NCBI GenBank assembly: GCA_019309045.1
Contig: JAFDGZ010000021.1
Span: forward strand, 47,180-111,179
DNA length: 64,000 bases
Source: Deltaproteobacteria bacterium
Lineage (GTDB): Bacteria; Desulfobacterota; Syntrophobacteria; BM002
Reading direction: 5' to 3'
Each line of letters opens with the position of its first letter. Position 1 is the stretch's first letter. Below, one piece after another: positions 1-9,912 of this stretch. Under the pieces are notes generated by a model that was not told where the DNA came from, searched no databases, and saw only the letters and a program-made list of their open reading frames with translations. Position numbers and translations under genes: made by a program.

Positions 1-466
1 CCATGCGGCGCGCTGCTTCCAGGATGATTTCCATGGTATTGATCTCGTCGAAAACTCTCTCATCAAAATCAACATGTGATTCGCGAAATTCGAATCTGCC
101 CTCTTCCCACAAAAAGATATTGAGCACCGTTTCTCGCACCTGATAGCGCACAATCCTCTTGAGGCTCTCCTCATCCACGTATCCAAAAGCCAGCAGCACC
201 TCGCCGACTGGTCGTGCCGTTCTTCCTGCCTGGGCAACCACCTCCCGCAGCTGCTGCCGGGAAATAACGCCCCTTTCCAGCAGCAGCTCTCCCAGACGCA
301 GCTCCTTTAGACCACTGCTCGCCGCAATGATGGTACCGTTCTTCAGATAGATGGCCGCCTTGGCCTCCTTGCGGGCAATTTCCAGTATACCGGTCTTGCC
401 CTCCGAAGAAAGGATCTGCAACACTGTGGAAAGGTTGAGTGACTTGAGGTCTCCCGTAAACGCCAC
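1..466 (-). CDS. DUF4388 domain protein, N-terminal part (runs off the window)
   Basis: The first 155 residues of a protein that continues past the left edge. It reads from a GTG at 466 (V-A-F-T-G-D-L) with a GGGAG ribosome binding site 9 bases upstream. The N-terminal GDL..L.L..VLQ.L....KTG.L.I pattern followed by an F/Y-L-K-N-G-x-I-x-A-A motif is typical of DUF4388 (PATAN-like) domains, which in Desulfobacterota and Myxococcota are found in gliding, signalling and response-regulator proteins. A second segment with LGELLLERGVIS and VGEVLLAFGYV resembles the GspE N-terminal-like repeats that often follow. Function is not known. The family call is by pattern only and the C-terminal domains cannot be seen. 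Confidence 0.7.
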   Translation of the reverse strand, partial: MAFTGDLKSLNLSTVLQILSSEGKTGILEIARKEAKAAIYLKNGTIIAASSGLKELRLGELLLERGVISRQQLREVVAQAGRTARPVGEVLLAFGYVDEESLKRIVRYQVRETVLNIFLWEEGRFEFRESHVDFDERVFDEINTMEIILEAARRM

Positions 467-691
467 GACAAACTACTCCCTGTTATTAACAATGAATGTT
501 GTAACAACTGCAAGGGTGGTGCCGTTCCTTCCTGTTTATAGTGGATTGTCCACGATTCAGGCAAGAAAAAAAGAGTGTCGCTCAGGGCGCCATCCCGGGT
601 ATAGTAGTTTTGTAGCGGGAATGCCTGCTGCTAGAATGGTAGTACAAATGCCTTGTCGGCAGAGGCAGCTCATCTGGTCGAGGCTCTGGCA

Positions 692-1636
692 ATGAATAAA
701 CCCCTCGCCATCGTGGCCATTGGAGGAAACGGCATCTGTCCCTCGGAGCCAGGGACAGAAATGTCCTTTATTGCCCAGCTGACCCATACCAAACGTACCC
801 TCTGGAACATTATGGCTCTGTTTGACCGCTATCAGGTGCTCCTCACCCATGGCAACGGCCCCCAGGCCGGTCTGGTCTACGAACGTTTGCATCCAGCCAC
901 ACCTTTTGGCGTAATAACCCTCATCACTACTCCCCAGATAAGTTCTGCCATCACCCGGGCTTATGAGGAGCTTATTCTGGAAAACAACCTGCAGGGTCTG
1001 CCGCCTCTGGAGCCCGTGCTCACCTGGGTGGCAGTAGACCCCGACGATCCAGGCTTCAGCCAACCGACAAAACCTGTGGGGCCGCAATATCGGGAGGCTG
1101 AGGTCACCAGCCTGCTCGAGAAGCATCCAGAATGGAAATTCGGACCTTATGGCGAGGGGCTGCGCCGCCTGATTGCCTCTCCCAGGCCCAGAGCCATCTT
1201 GAACCTGGATGACATCCGGGAGGTCCTCGCCGACGGCAAGGTACCGGTAGCCCTGGGAGGAGGCGGCATCCCGGTGTCCCTGGACCAACAAGGAAGAATG
1301 GAGATCACGGACGGCATTCTGGATAAGGATCACTCTTCAGCCCTGCTGGCAGCAGAACTCCGGGCTGATCTCTTTCTGCTTCTTACTGGCGAGCAGGGCA
1401 TCTTCACCGGCTACGGCACCAAGGCGCCAACATTTCACCGGCAGCTGAATTCTTGCCAGCTCGGCAGAATGCTCGCCGCTGGAGAGTTTCCCCCGGGGAG
1501 CATGGGTCCCAAGGTGGAAGCAGTGCTTCATTTCCTTTCGGCAAATGCTGAGGGCAGGGCAATAATAGGATCAGTTGCAGAAAGAGTCGACAGGCTGCTC
1601 AGCAACGAAAGTGGCACCACTGTCGTCTCTGGTTGA
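692..1636 (+). CDS. arcC: Carbamate kinase family protein
   Basis: A 314-residue amino acid kinase. The N-terminus carries the nucleotide-binding GGNG (residues 11-14), HGNGPQ lies at 53-58, and the later DKDHSSALLA and GSMGPKVEA segments contain the lysines that in carbamate kinases contact ATP and carbamoyl phosphate. The length matches the family (about 310). Carbamate kinase makes ATP from carbamoyl phosphate and ADP in fermentative breakdown of arginine, agmatine or related compounds. No arginine deiminase or ornithine carbamoyltransferase gene is adjacent, so the source of carbamoyl phosphate is not shown by context. ATG 692 has a GAGG site 9 bases upstream; an upstream in-frame TTG at 653 is less likely. 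Confidence 0.85.
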   Translation: MNKPLAIVAIGGNGICPSEPGTEMSFIAQLTHTKRTLWNIMALFDRYQVLLTHGNGPQAGLVYERLHPATPFGVITLITTPQISSAITRAYEELILENNLQGLPPLEPVLTWVAVDPDDPGFSQPTKPVGPQYREAEVTSLLEKHPEWKFGPYGEGLRRLIASPRPRAILNLDDIREVLADGKVPVALGGGGIPVSLDQQGRMEITDGILDKDHSSALLAAELRADLFLLLTGEQGIFTGYGTKAPTFHRQLNSCQLGRMLAAGEFPPGSMGPKVEAVLHFLSANAEGRAIIGSVAERVDRLLSNESGTTVVSG

Positions 1637-1702
1637 CGACAAGGTGCCGGTGGCAAACAGCCAACCAGGACATGCTCAGTTGGCCTGCACTGCGCAGCCT
1701 CG

Positions 1703-2518
1703 TCAACAATCAGGATAGCATCTGCCCTGCTGCCACAACGCCACAGCTTGCTGAAAAAGCCTGCGATAGCCAGCCGTACCGCCAAGTCCTTTTCTGCCGA
1801 AGTTGAAGTTGATCTCTATGAACATCGGCGGGCCCTGGTCTGGAAACATGAGATCAAAGGCTGCCAGGTTGATATCTGCTACCTTGCAAAACCTCGCCAC
1901 AGCACGTATGCCTGCCATTTGCTGCTTGGGACGCCCGTGTCTATCGATGCGCCCGCCGCGACATATATTGTTGTAAAAACCGCCATTTCCCACGCGGAAA
2001 TAGCTGACAATTCTCGCACCCACCACCACCACCCGCAGGTCTCGGCCTTGATGCTTTATCCACTCCTGAATGAGCAGGGGCTCCCCTTCCGGCAGTTTGC
2101 CGAGCGCAGCCTCGAGCTCCAGGCTGTTACAGACGGGAAACACGGCCACCCCACCGCCACCCCTGTCTCCCTTTAGTACGAAAGGATACGCAAGGGGCAA
2201 GCCATCGACTGTCTGCATCAGCAAGTGCTGTCTGTTGTGAAAGATTGCAGTCCTGGGGTGCCGCACAGCCAGGTGCTGAAAGAGCATCGTTTGTCTTGTC
2301 TTACCCGGATAGGAGAATTTTGCCTCCAGCCGGGGGAACCAGTCTCGGGCCAGGGCAGCAATTTTCCGGTAGCGTGCTGGTCTGAGCCCCGGAGGCATGA
2401 CAACCCCTCGAGCACCTCTGATCAACTTCACCACAGTTGGGTCATCCAGGGGTGCCAGATTCGGTAGATTTTCCTCCAGCTCCACGAGCGGGTTCATGGA
2501 AAGGAAGTAGGAAGGCAT
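1703..2518 (-). CDS. ATP-grasp (RimK-like) protein
   Basis: A 271-residue protein with an ATP-grasp fold in its C-terminal two thirds. YPFVLKGDRGGGG is the flexible glycine-rich loop, LIQEWIKHQGRDLRV matches the RimK-type strand with the ATP-binding E and the R of the catalytic centre, and FIEINFNFGRKGLGG carries the Mg-binding E-x-N. Such proteins ligate amino acids, peptides or cofactor precursors to a carboxylate. The substrate cannot be told. The start chosen is ATG 2518 with AGGA 6 bases upstream; an in-frame TTG at 2524 overlaps that site. It is convergent with the carbamate kinase gene and stands alone. Confidence 0.75.
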   Translation of the reverse strand: MPSYFLSMNPLVELEENLPNLAPLDDPTVVKLIRGARGVVMPPGLRPARYRKIAALARDWFPRLEAKFSYPGKTRQTMLFQHLAVRHPRTAIFHNRQHLLMQTVDGLPLAYPFVLKGDRGGGGVAVFPVCNSLELEAALGKLPEGEPLLIQEWIKHQGRDLRVVVVGARIVSYFRVGNGGFYNNICRGGRIDRHGRPKQQMAGIRAVARFCKVADINLAAFDLMFPDQGPPMFIEINFNFGRKGLGGTAGYRRLFQQAVALWQQGRCYPDC

Positions 2519-2738
2519 GAGCAATCCTGGTGCAAAGATGAGAGAAAAGCCTTTTACATTTTTTTTTGCATCAAGTAATATGTGTAAAAAAACACAAAAT
2601 CAATCATAGACTAAGTAACATGGTTTGATTCTGCTACAGCTGAACATAGAGCATCCTTTCTGAAAGATCTGGACCTCCCATGGGATGGTTTCGTATTCTA
2701 TCACGACTCGCTGAATGCATGAAGGAGGTAAGCAGAGA

Positions 2739-2993
2739 ATGAAGAAAGAAAACAGTATCACAGATGTGGGCGAGATGAAAGACAGGGTCATGATCGACCT
2801 GTTCAAGAGGCGCATCCGCCAAGCGAATATTGATCTGGATAAGTTGCGGGGGACATGGGCAGAAACCAGCGACATTCTCAAGGCGCACTTCGGCAAGATT
2901 ACCAGAACAATGAAAAACAACGAAAACAAGCTCCGCAACCTCTACCAGGCAGCCATTGACGAACTCAAGAAAGAAAAGCGCCAGCCGAACTGA
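2739..2993 (+). CDS. Small hypothetical coiled-coil protein
   Basis: An 84-residue highly charged protein (many K, R, E, D, no membrane segment, no cysteine). The sequence from MKDRVMIDLFKRRIRQANIDL onward is predicted by eye to be one or two amphipathic helices. ATG 2739 is preceded by a near-perfect AAGGAGGT site 9 bases upstream, which makes translation likely and overrides an upstream ATG at 2715. It stands alone between the ATP-grasp gene and a repeat-rich gap. I do not recognise a family. Confidence 0.6.
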   Translation: MKKENSITDVGEMKDRVMIDLFKRRIRQANIDLDKLRGTWAETSDILKAHFGKITRTMKNNENKLRNLYQAAIDELKKEKRQPN

Positions 2994-3393
2994 ACCGGCC
3001 GGCGCTCAGCAGTAGTGCTCCACATGGCTATCACCGCCCAGAACCCTGACCACCCCGCAGGGAAGGCGGCAAAACAGTAGACATTGGGCACTGGATAAAG
3101 GCTGTCCCTGGATCGCTGCCGACAACCAATACCGCTCAATGCAAAATGAAGGTCCACTCCCCTCCACTGCACGTTCGGTAGTAGCAACCTTCAAGTTGCG
3201 CCTGCGGCCATTATTACCATTATTACAATGATGCCATGGCGCAATTATTCTTCGGAATCGATATCAACACAGCGCAATGCAGGCTAAAGCCTGCGGCTAC
3301 CAGCTCGTTGCCGTGTCTGCAGTCCCCTGCCACAACCGTTAGCCGATAACCCTGCCCCCGTTTCCTGGCAGCCCGCAACTTCTACCTCAGCTG
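2994..3393. repeat. Gene-free stretch with two dispersed palindromic repeats
   Basis: No convincing gene is seen here. Two elements of the kind scattered in Desulfobacterota intergenic regions stand out. At 3184-3199 the arms GCAAC and GTTGC flank CTTCAA, inside a GGTAGTAGCAACC context. At 3279-3294 the perfect 7-base arms GCAGGCT and AGCCTGC flank AA, followed by GGCTACCA. Both could fold into short hairpins in RNA from either strand. The stretch also separates the convergent small protein gene and clpB and may serve as a terminator region, but no U-run follows the hairpins. Confidence 0.5.
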
Positions 3394-6048
3394 TTAGCTT
3401 GCCTCGACCGCCTCCAGCACCACTTCCTCCTGCTCTTCAGGTGGGATGATCTGGAAGGCGATTTCCTGATTTTCCACTACCGCCTTCACTTTACTGCCAT
3501 CTGCCACCTCACCGGCCATGATTTTTCTGGCCAGTGGTGTCTCCACCAGTTTCTGAATCACCCTTTTCAGAGGTCGGGCACCGTATACCGGATCATAGCC
3601 CCGTCTGGCCAATAAATGTTTGGCCTCCTCACTGAACTCCAGACTGATGCGGCGATCCTCGAGCCTGCGCTGCAGCCAGGCCACCTGGATCTCCACGATT
3701 TTGGCTAGCTGTTCTTCAGTGAGGGAACGAAACACCAGAATCTCGTCCACCCTGTTGAGGAACTCGGGCCTAAAGTGCTGTCTCATTGCCTCCAGCACCC
3801 GGTCTCGCATACGCTCATAGCTCGCCTCGTCCGTGCCGGTAGTGTCCAGGATGTACTGACTGCCGATATTGGAAGTCATGATGACGATGCAGTTCTTGAA
3901 ATCCACGGTTCGACCATGTGAGTCGGTCAGCCTGCCGTCATCCATAATTTGCAGAAAGATATTGAAGACATCCTGGTGTGCCTTTTCGATTTCGTCAAAA
4001 AGGATGACAGAGTATGGTTTTCGACGAACCGCTTCTGTTAGCTGGCCTCCCTCCTCGTAGCCCACGTATCCTGGCGGTGCTCCGATCAAGCGGGCCACTG
4101 TGTGCTTCTCCATATACTCGCTCATGTCAATGCGCACCATGTTGTTCTCATCATCGAAGAGGCTTTCCGCCAGGGCCCGAGCAAGTTCCGTCTTGCCAAC
4201 ACCTGTAGGGCCGAGAAAGATGAAGGTGCCTATGGGACGATTCGGGTCTTTTATGCCGGCCCTCGAACGCAGCACTGCTTCCGCCACTGCCTGCACAGCC
4301 TCGTCCTGCCCCACCACGCGCCGGTGCAGGTGTTCTTCGAGCTTCAGCAGTTTCTCCCGCTCACCTTCCATGAGTCTGGTGACCGGAATATGAGTCCACC
4401 GGGAGACGATCTCAGCAATCTCCTCATCGGTCACCTCTTCGCGCAGCAGTCGGCCCGTACCCTGCTTGCTGACGAGGATCTCCTCCTCTGCCTTGAGCTT
4501 TTGCTCCAGTTCGGGGAGCCTGCCATGCTTCAGTTCCGCCGCCCGATTGAGATCGTAGTGGCGCTCGGCCACACTGATCTCGTGGCGCACCTTCTCGATT
4601 TCCTCACGCAGAGCCTGCACCTTGTGAATGGCCTCCTTTTCCGCCTCCCATTGGGCTCGCAGGCCGTCTGCCCGGTCTCTGAGTTCGGCCAATTCTTTGC
4701 GCAGGGCAGCAAGCCGCTCCTTGCTGGCTTTGTCTTTCTCTTTCTTGAGCGCCGCTTCCTCGATCTCGAGCTGCATCACCCGTCTGGTCACTTCATCCAG
4801 TTCAGTGGGCATCGAGTCCATCTCCGTCCGAATGGTGGCGCAGGCTTCATCCACCAGGTCGATCGCCTTGTCCGGCAGAAACCGGTCGGTGATGTACCTG
4901 TTGGAAAGCACTGCTGCTGTGACAAGGGCGCTGTCCTGAATGCGCACTCCGTGGTGCACCTCGAAGCGCTCCTTGAGACCCCGCAGGATACTGATGGTAT
5001 CTTCCACGGTTGGCTGGTCCACCATCACTGGTTGAAAACGTCTTTCCAGGGCCGCATCTTTCTCGATATACTTGCGGTATTCATCCAGGGTGGTGGCGCC
5101 AATGCAATGGAGCTCGCCGCGGGCCAGCATGGGTTTGAGCATGTTGCCCGCGTCCATGGAACCTTCGGCCCGGCCTGCGCCCACGATATTATGGAGCTCA
5201 TCGATAAAAAGCAGGATGCGCCCGTCGCTCTCCTTGATCTCTTGCAGCACGGCTTTCAAGCGCTCCTCGAATTCGCCTCTGAATTTGGCTCCTGCCACCA
5301 GGGCGCCCAGGTCGAGAGCAAATATGGTCTTGTCCTTGAGACCTTCCGGGACGTCGCCCCGCACGATGCGGTGCGCCAGTCCCTCAACAATAGCGGTCTT
5401 GCCCACACCGGGCTCGCCAATGAGCACCGGGTTGTTCTTGGTCTTGCGCGACAGAATTCGGATGACCCGCCGAATTTCGCTGTCCCGGCCAATCACCGGG
5501 TCCAGTCTGCCCTTTTTGGCCTCTTGCACCAGATCACGGCCGTAGCGCTCTAGGGCGTCGTAAGTGGACTCTGGTGAAGCGCTGGTCACCCTCTGGTGGC
5601 CGCGCACCTGGGTGAGCGCCTGCAGCAGTCGATCACGGCTTATATTGAAGTTCTGGAAGATGCGCCCAGCCGCTGTGCCCGAACCTTCCTCGATGAGCGC
5701 CAGGACCAGATGCTCCACGGAGATATACTCATCTTTGAGTCTCCTGGCCTCTTCATCGGCCCTCATGAGAACGCGGTTTAACCTCTGGGTCACATATATC
5801 TTGCCTGCCTCCATACCCGGACCGGTCACCCTGGGGCGTTTCTCCAGCTCTTCCTGTACGGCAGCTTTCAGAGTGTCTACCGGCACATCCATTTTGTTGA
5901 ACAGACGCGGCACCAGTCCATCCTCCTGCTCCAGCAGAGCCAGCAGCAGGTGTTCACCATCAACTTCCTGGTGACCATAGCGCAGCGCCAGTGTCTGTGC
6001 TTGATGGAGCGCCTCCTGTGATTTTTGCGTCAGTTTGTTCGGATCCAT
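3394..6048 (-). CDS. clpB: Chaperone ClpB (AAA+ disaggregase)
   Basis: An 884-residue Hsp100 protein. It shows a double Clp N-domain (residues 1-145), AAA-1 with Walker A GEPGVGKT near 211-218, the long coiled-coil middle domain (about 405-530, rich in E, K, R) and AAA-2 with Walker A GPTGVGKT and GYVGYEEGG pore loop. Length is close to E. coli ClpB (857); a short acidic tail adds the rest. ClpB extracts polypeptides from aggregates together with DnaK and DnaJ in the cytoplasm. The gene is last in the cbpA-cbpM-clpB operon, 49 bases after cbpM, so aggregate handling is co-expressed with a J-protein. Confidence 0.97.
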   Translation of the reverse strand: MDPNKLTQKSQEALHQAQTLALRYGHQEVDGEHLLLALLEQEDGLVPRLFNKMDVPVDTLKAAVQEELEKRPRVTGPGMEAGKIYVTQRLNRVLMRADEEARRLKDEYISVEHLVLALIEEGSGTAAGRIFQNFNISRDRLLQALTQVRGHQRVTSASPESTYDALERYGRDLVQEAKKGRLDPVIGRDSEIRRVIRILSRKTKNNPVLIGEPGVGKTAIVEGLAHRIVRGDVPEGLKDKTIFALDLGALVAGAKFRGEFEERLKAVLQEIKESDGRILLFIDELHNIVGAGRAEGSMDAGNMLKPMLARGELHCIGATTLDEYRKYIEKDAALERRFQPVMVDQPTVEDTISILRGLKERFEVHHGVRIQDSALVTAAVLSNRYITDRFLPDKAIDLVDEACATIRTEMDSMPTELDEVTRRVMQLEIEEAALKKEKDKASKERLAALRKELAELRDRADGLRAQWEAEKEAIHKVQALREEIEKVRHEISVAERHYDLNRAAELKHGRLPELEQKLKAEEEILVSKQGTGRLLREEVTDEEIAEIVSRWTHIPVTRLMEGEREKLLKLEEHLHRRVVGQDEAVQAVAEAVLRSRAGIKDPNRPIGTFIFLGPTGVGKTELARALAESLFDDENNMVRIDMSEYMEKHTVARLIGAPPGYVGYEEGGQLTEAVRRKPYSVILFDEIEKAHQDVFNIFLQIMDDGRLTDSHGRTVDFKNCIVIMTSNIGSQYILDTTGTDEASYERMRDRVLEAMRQHFRPEFLNRVDEILVFRSLTEEQLAKIVEIQVAWLQRRLEDRRISLEFSEEAKHLLARRGYDPVYGARPLKRVIQKLVETPLARKIMAGEVADGSKVKAVVENQEIAFQIIPPEEQEEVVLEAVEAS

Positions 6049-6097
6049 ATATTTTGTTCCTCCTTTTTCTCAACTGTGGTGCCCGCAGGAAATAAAC

Positions 6098-6424
6098 TTA
6101 AAGCCTGTTCCTTACCCAGGCTAGCTCCCGTTCCAGTTCTTCGATCCGATCGAGTAGATCCAGCACCAGGCCGATTCCAGCCAGATTGATGCCCAGATCT
6201 CTCCTGAGTCGGATGATCTTCCAGATCCTCGGCACCAGGGTGTCAGGAAAGAGCTGCTCAGGCTCCTCCACTGCCGGCTCCAGCAAACCCCACCTGATAA
6301 AGACTCTGATCATATCTGGATGCATGTGGGCCATGCGGGCCAGCTCCTCCGTGGTTACCAGTTCTCCCGAAAGGGGGACTCCCTCACACTCGTAATGCAC
6401 TATGTGATAACGCCTGGAACTCAC
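6098..6424 (-). CDS. cbpM: CbpM-type chaperone modulator (MerR-like)
   Basis: A 108-residue protein with a MerR-like helix-turn-helix (TTEELARMAHMHPDMIRVFIRWGLLEP) followed by a helical segment ending in a short coiled coil (LDLLDRIEELERELAWV). This is the arrangement of CbpM, which binds the J domain of CbpA and inhibits it. Position between cbpA (15 bases upstream) and clpB supports this over a DNA-binding HspR role, although HspR-like repressors share the same fold and the two cannot be separated by eye. Confidence 0.8.
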   Translation of the reverse strand: MSSRRYHIVHYECEGVPLSGELVTTEELARMAHMHPDMIRVFIRWGLLEPAVEEPEQLFPDTLVPRIWKIIRLRRDLGINLAGIGLVLDLLDRIEELERELAWVRNRL

Positions 6425-6439
6425 ATCCTCCTCCCCTTT

Positions 6440-7408
6440 CTACAAAAGCCGTCTAGGGTCAAAGGTGGACACTCGTGCCAGTTCAGAAAAAAGTTCTTTT
6501 TCTTTGGCAGTTAATCTCTTGGGCACAGTGATTTTAACTTGGGCTAGCAGATCGCCTCTGCCGCCCCCTTTCTTGGGAAGCCCCTTGCCGCGAAGCCTCA
6601 GCTTCTGGCCGCTTTGGAAACCGGCAGGAATCTTGAGGCTCACCGACCCATCGATCAGCGGCACCTTTACCGTGGCCCCGAGGGCCGCCTCCCAGGGAGC
6701 CACCGGCACTTCGACCAGCACGTCATGGCCATCGACTTTGAACCGCGGGTGCGGCTCAATATTGACCTTGAGGTAGAGATCTCCGGGAGGGCCGCCTGCC
6801 ACTCCCTCTCCGCCTTTGCCCCTCAGTCTGATCCTGCTGCCATCCGTAGTTCCCGGTGGAATACGAACCTGGTATGTGTGGTTAACCGGCCGCAGATAAC
6901 CCTTCTCGTCTACCTCGTGCGTCTGCAGCGTTATGGTTTTGGTGGCGCCACGGTAGGCATCCTCGAGGCTTATTGATATCTCTGCCTCGTGATCCTGGCC
7001 TGGCACTGCCCACACAGAGTGCCGGGCTCGGGCAGCGCCGCCGCCCCCCATGCCTTGGCCAAAAAGCGCCTCAAAAAAATCGCTGAAACCATGGCCGAAA
7101 TCAAAAGCCTCCGCACCCGGTCCTCTTCTGAACTCGAAGTGGACATTTTCCCATCCCGGAGGTGGTTTGAAGTCCTGGCCCGCTTTCCAGTCAGGGCCGA
7201 GCTGGTCGTAAAGCTTTCGTTTCTCAGGATCTTTGAGTACCTCATAGGCCTCGTTGACCTGTTTGAACTTCTCTTCGGCGTTCCTGTCCTTGTTCACATC
7301 TGGATGATACTTGCGAGCAAGTTTACGGTAGGCCCGCCTGATGTCGTCCTGGGAGGCATCACGCTTCACTCCCAGAATCTCGTAATAGTCTTGAAATTTG
7401 ACCGCCAT
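6440..7408 (-). CDS. cbpA: DnaJ-class co-chaperone CbpA
   Basis: A 322-residue type II J-protein. The J domain (residues 4-70) has YHPDVN with the HPD tripeptide that stimulates DnaK. A G/F-rich linker follows (about 75-130), then the two C-terminal substrate-binding domains ([22 protein letters not shown], and [17 protein letters not shown]). There is no CxxCxGxG zinc finger, which separates CbpA from DnaJ. It is first in a minus-strand operon with cbpM and clpB. RBS GGAGGAGAA precedes the ATG. Confidence 0.95.
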   Translation of the reverse strand: MAVKFQDYYEILGVKRDASQDDIRRAYRKLARKYHPDVNKDRNAEEKFKQVNEAYEVLKDPEKRKLYDQLGPDWKAGQDFKPPPGWENVHFEFRRGPGAEAFDFGHGFSDFFEALFGQGMGGGGAARARHSVWAVPGQDHEAEISISLEDAYRGATKTITLQTHEVDEKGYLRPVNHTYQVRIPPGTTDGSRIRLRGKGGEGVAGGPPGDLYLKVNIEPHPRFKVDGHDVLVEVPVAPWEAALGATVKVPLIDGSVSLKIPAGFQSGQKLRLRGKGLPKKGGGRGDLLAQVKITVPKRLTAKEKELFSELARVSTFDPRRLL

Positions 7409-7918
7409 TGATATCTGAGATTCTCCTCCTGAAATATCGATTGGCTGGCTGCCATGACCAGCTTGTTAGGGGGCATAGGGCTCCTCTATCGGGCATTCCA
7501 CCCTGACATTACTGGCAACCATATGAACTTGTGAGTGAATTTCGTCTCAGTTCCCTCTAGAAGTTAAGATCTTTCCCGTAATTTTCAAGATAGGCAGGTG
7601 AAATTGTCTGCGGGGAATCAACGGTGGAGAGCGAACTTGTGAAAAAGTTCTTTAAGTAACTTTGCGCTTGACAATTTACTAGTAAACAAATATGAATAAT
7701 CTAACTGACGGCCAGCTTTGGCAAATATTGGCACTGAATATGGCCAGGGCACCAGCAGGTTGCCGCATTCTCAGGTTATCTTCCTAGCTCTTCAGATCTT
7801 AGCCGGCCGGCAACAAATGAATTCCCAAACTACGAACTAAAAGACGACACCTTTTTACTTCATTTACTTTTGGCCATCTTTATCAGATTTCTTTCTCCAC
7901 TCGGAACAGGAGGATGCT
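7409..7918. promoter_or_regulatory. Divergent control region between cbpA and the cytochrome operon
   Basis: A 510-base AT-richer gap between divergent operons; no gene is seen. On the minus strand CTTGAAA (7589 to 7583) resembles the -35 element of heat-shock sigma-32 promoters, but no CCCCAT-like -10 was found, so the heat-shock promoter is only a possibility. A perfect inverted repeat, GAACTT (7633-7638) and AAGTTC (7645-7650) around GTGAAA, lies just upstream of the plus-strand promoter at 7668-7696 and could be a regulator site. No HAIR (HspR) or CIRCE (HrcA) motif was found. Confidence 0.4.
7668..7696 (+). promoter_or_regulatory. Sigma-70 type promoter for the cytochrome operon
   Basis: TTGACA (7668-7673), 17-base spacer, TATGAA (7691-7696), in an AT-rich context. 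It points towards the octaheme cytochrome gene, leaving a leader of about 215 bases. The -35 is a perfect consensus match. Confidence 0.6.
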
Positions 7919-9193
7919 ATGAAGGGCGGGAGTGTAGCAAGGGTTGTCATACTTGTTCTGGCACTTGCCGCCTTGGCTGCTTGCACCGCAGAACAGCCGA
8001 TTGACCTCAAGGCCATCGAGTCCCAACCCAAAATGTACGTGGGGTCCAACACATGCAAGCAGTGCCACCTGGAGCACTACGACTCCTGGAAGATGACCAT
8101 GCACAGCCGCATGACCCAGGATGCCCAGAAAAACAGGGATGCCATCATCGTTCCCATAGATGAGAAACGGATCAGGGCGGACCTGGCAAAGCTGGAAAAA
8201 AAGCTCAAGGTACCTGCCGACAAAATCTATGTTCCCAAAGTGGACGAGATCCTCTACACCATTGGCAGTCAGTGGAAGCAGCGTTTTATTGTCAAGAAGG
8301 ATGGCACCCTCTACATCTCACCCATCCAGTACAATGTGGCAACCGATTGCTGGGTAAATTACCATGAGAAAGACTGGGACAAACGACCATGGCTGCTCAA
8401 ATGCGGCGGCTGCCACGCCACCGGTGTGGATCTGGAGAAACAAACCTTTGTAGAACCGGCAGTGTCCTGTGAGGCTTGCCACGGACCGGGCTCCTGGCAC
8501 GCTGCCCTGCCCAAGACAGCAGTCTTCGAAAAGCGGCAAACTATAGTAAATCCTGCCAAACTCACCATGGGAGTGGCGGTACAGATCTGCGGCTCTTGTC
8601 ACAACCGGGGGCATGCAACACAGGTGAAAGGGGCTGGCTGGCCAGTAGGCTATCGCCCTGGAAAGGCACTTGAGGCATACTACAAGTCCACCTCTTATGC
8701 GGCCGGAGATACTAAACATGTCTACGCCAACGAATTCTCCAAAGGCCATCACCAGCAGTACATCGACTGGGTGCAGTCACAACACCACACAGAGGGGGTA
8801 ACCTGCACATCCTGCCATTATGTTCACCAGCTCGGGGTGCCGCCCACCCGTTCGCAAACTCAGGTAGCTGGGTCCAAGCAGTGCTTTCAATGTCACGTCC
8901 AGATAAACAAAAACATGGCCCACTCGATCCACTCATTTGCCAACTGTGTGGGCTGTCACATGCCGAGAATAGCCAAGAGCGCGGAATCAGGAGATATCCG
9001 CAGCCACGTATTCGCTACCCTGTTGCCAGAAGATACCCTGAGGAATCCGAAAATTCCCAATTCCTGCCAGACCTGCCACCAACACAAAAAAGAGGATTTG
9101 AAGAAGCTCGATGCCAAATGGAAGGCCCTGGCCAAGATACCAACGCCTGTGGGCAAACCTATTGAACCCATTGAGTATGAATACACCAGGTGA
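7919..9193 (+). CDS. Octaheme cytochrome c lipoprotein
   Basis: A 424-residue exported protein. The N-terminus has a signal peptide ending in a lipobox (LAALAAC, Cys about residue 22), so the mature protein is probably lipid-anchored. Eight CxxCH heme motifs are visible in order: CKQCH, CGGCH, CEACH, CGSCH, CTSCH, CFQCH, CVGCH, CQTCH. The pattern with a CGGCHATG then CEACHGPG segment is common to cytochrome c554-like multiheme proteins of anaerobes. It begins a three-gene set with a triheme cytochrome and a cytochrome b, so it likely passes electrons between a membrane quinone oxidoreductase and an outer or periplasmic acceptor. The acceptor is unknown. No catalytic heme lacking a distal ligand can be identified by eye. 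RBS AGGAGG precedes ATG. Confidence 0.85.
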   Translation: MKGGSVARVVILVLALAALAACTAEQPIDLKAIESQPKMYVGSNTCKQCHLEHYDSWKMTMHSRMTQDAQKNRDAIIVPIDEKRIRADLAKLEKKLKVPADKIYVPKVDEILYTIGSQWKQRFIVKKDGTLYISPIQYNVATDCWVNYHEKDWDKRPWLLKCGGCHATGVDLEKQTFVEPAVSCEACHGPGSWHAALPKTAVFEKRQTIVNPAKLTMGVAVQICGSCHNRGHATQVKGAGWPVGYRPGKALEAYYKSTSYAAGDTKHVYANEFSKGHHQQYIDWVQSQHHTEGVTCTSCHYVHQLGVPPTRSQTQVAGSKQCFQCHVQINKNMAHSIHSFANCVGCHMPRIAKSAESGDIRSHVFATLLPEDTLRNPKIPNSCQTCHQHKKEDLKKLDAKWKALAKIPTPVGKPIEPIEYEYTR

Positions 9194-9219
9194 GAATAAC
9201 GTTGGACAGGGAGCGGTTC

Positions 9220-9912
9220 ATGCCTGCAAGCAAACTAAGGTTCATGGCCCTTGGCATCACGGTGTTTCTGGCGCTGCTCATTCTGCCTGAAGTGGTTGGT
9301 GCTCAGGAAGAGGTGGCTTCGGCCATCCGGCGGTACAAGGAACGCGAGGCCAGCACTGGCTACTACGAGGAATATGAGGTGCTGCCGCGGCGGCAGCGCC
9401 CCCTCGTGGGCGTACCTGGTATAAGTAGAGGCCTTTTCCCCTACAGCCCTTCTGCAGCTGAGGTGCGGGTTCGGACCAGGCTGGCGGACTCGCATCGAGG
9501 AATAAAGTTTTACCGGCGGCGGCGGTGCGAGGACTGTCATATCATTGAAACCAGGGATATTCATACCACCAGAGCCAACCTCACCTGCCGCCAGTGCCAC
9601 GGCGGGGAGCCTATAGCAAGCATCAATCACTACTACTCGCCATTGAACCCCATTCGCAGACATGCCTATGTGTGCAGCAAATGCCATCAAGGCTCCAGTG
9701 CCTCCTTTGCCTCTTACGTTGTGCATACACCAAATCCCACGCTGGTCAGTACCAAGAAGACCTTCCCTGCGCTCTTCTATGCTTTCTGGATAATGGTAGT
9801 TTTGGCAGTAGGCACATTCGTGGTTTTTCTGCCGCATACGGTTCTATGGGGTATTCGCGAACTTTTTGTGAGAAAAGGGAAAACTGAAGGTGAGTCAAAA
9901 CAGCAAGACTAG
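9220..9912 (+). CDS. Membrane-anchored triheme cytochrome c
   Basis: A 230-residue protein with an N-terminal signal peptide (MPASKLRFMALGITVFLALL then VGAQ), three CxxCH motifs (CEDCH, CRQCH, CSKCH) in the periplasmic part and one C-terminal membrane helix (ALFYAFWIMVVLAVGTFVVFL). This resembles a small NapC/NrfH-like or cytochrome c7-like electron carrier, but with a C-terminal anchor. ATG 9220 has GGGAG 6 bases upstream; an in-frame GTG at 9190 overlaps the previous stop and is less likely. It sits between the octaheme lipoprotein and the cytochrome b gene and is likely part of the same complex. Confidence 0.8.
   Translation: MPASKLRFMALGITVFLALLILPEVVGAQEEVASAIRRYKEREASTGYYEEYEVLPRRQRPLVGVPGISRGLFPYSPSAAEVRVRTRLADSHRGIKFYRRRRCEDCHIIETRDIHTTRANLTCRQCHGGEPIASINHYYSPLNPIRRHAYVCSKCHQGSSASFASYVVHTPNPTLVSTKKTFPALFYAFWIMVVLAVGTFVVFLPHTVLWGIRELFVRKGKTEGESKQQD

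Noticed and set aside
557..1333. A 258-codon open frame on the minus strand.
   Set aside because: It is antisense to the carbamate kinase gene and has no domain pattern or ribosome binding site that I can support.
4102..5553. A 483-codon open frame on the plus strand.
   Set aside because: It lies wholly antisense to clpB, whose protein is unmistakable. Long antisense frames are expected in GC-rich coding sequence. It shows no recognisable domain.
7409..7700. CIRCE or HAIR operator before the chaperone operon.
   Set aside because: Neither TTAGCACTC-N9-GAGTGCTAA nor CTTGAGT-N7-ACTCAAG is present; only a lone CTTGAAA is seen.
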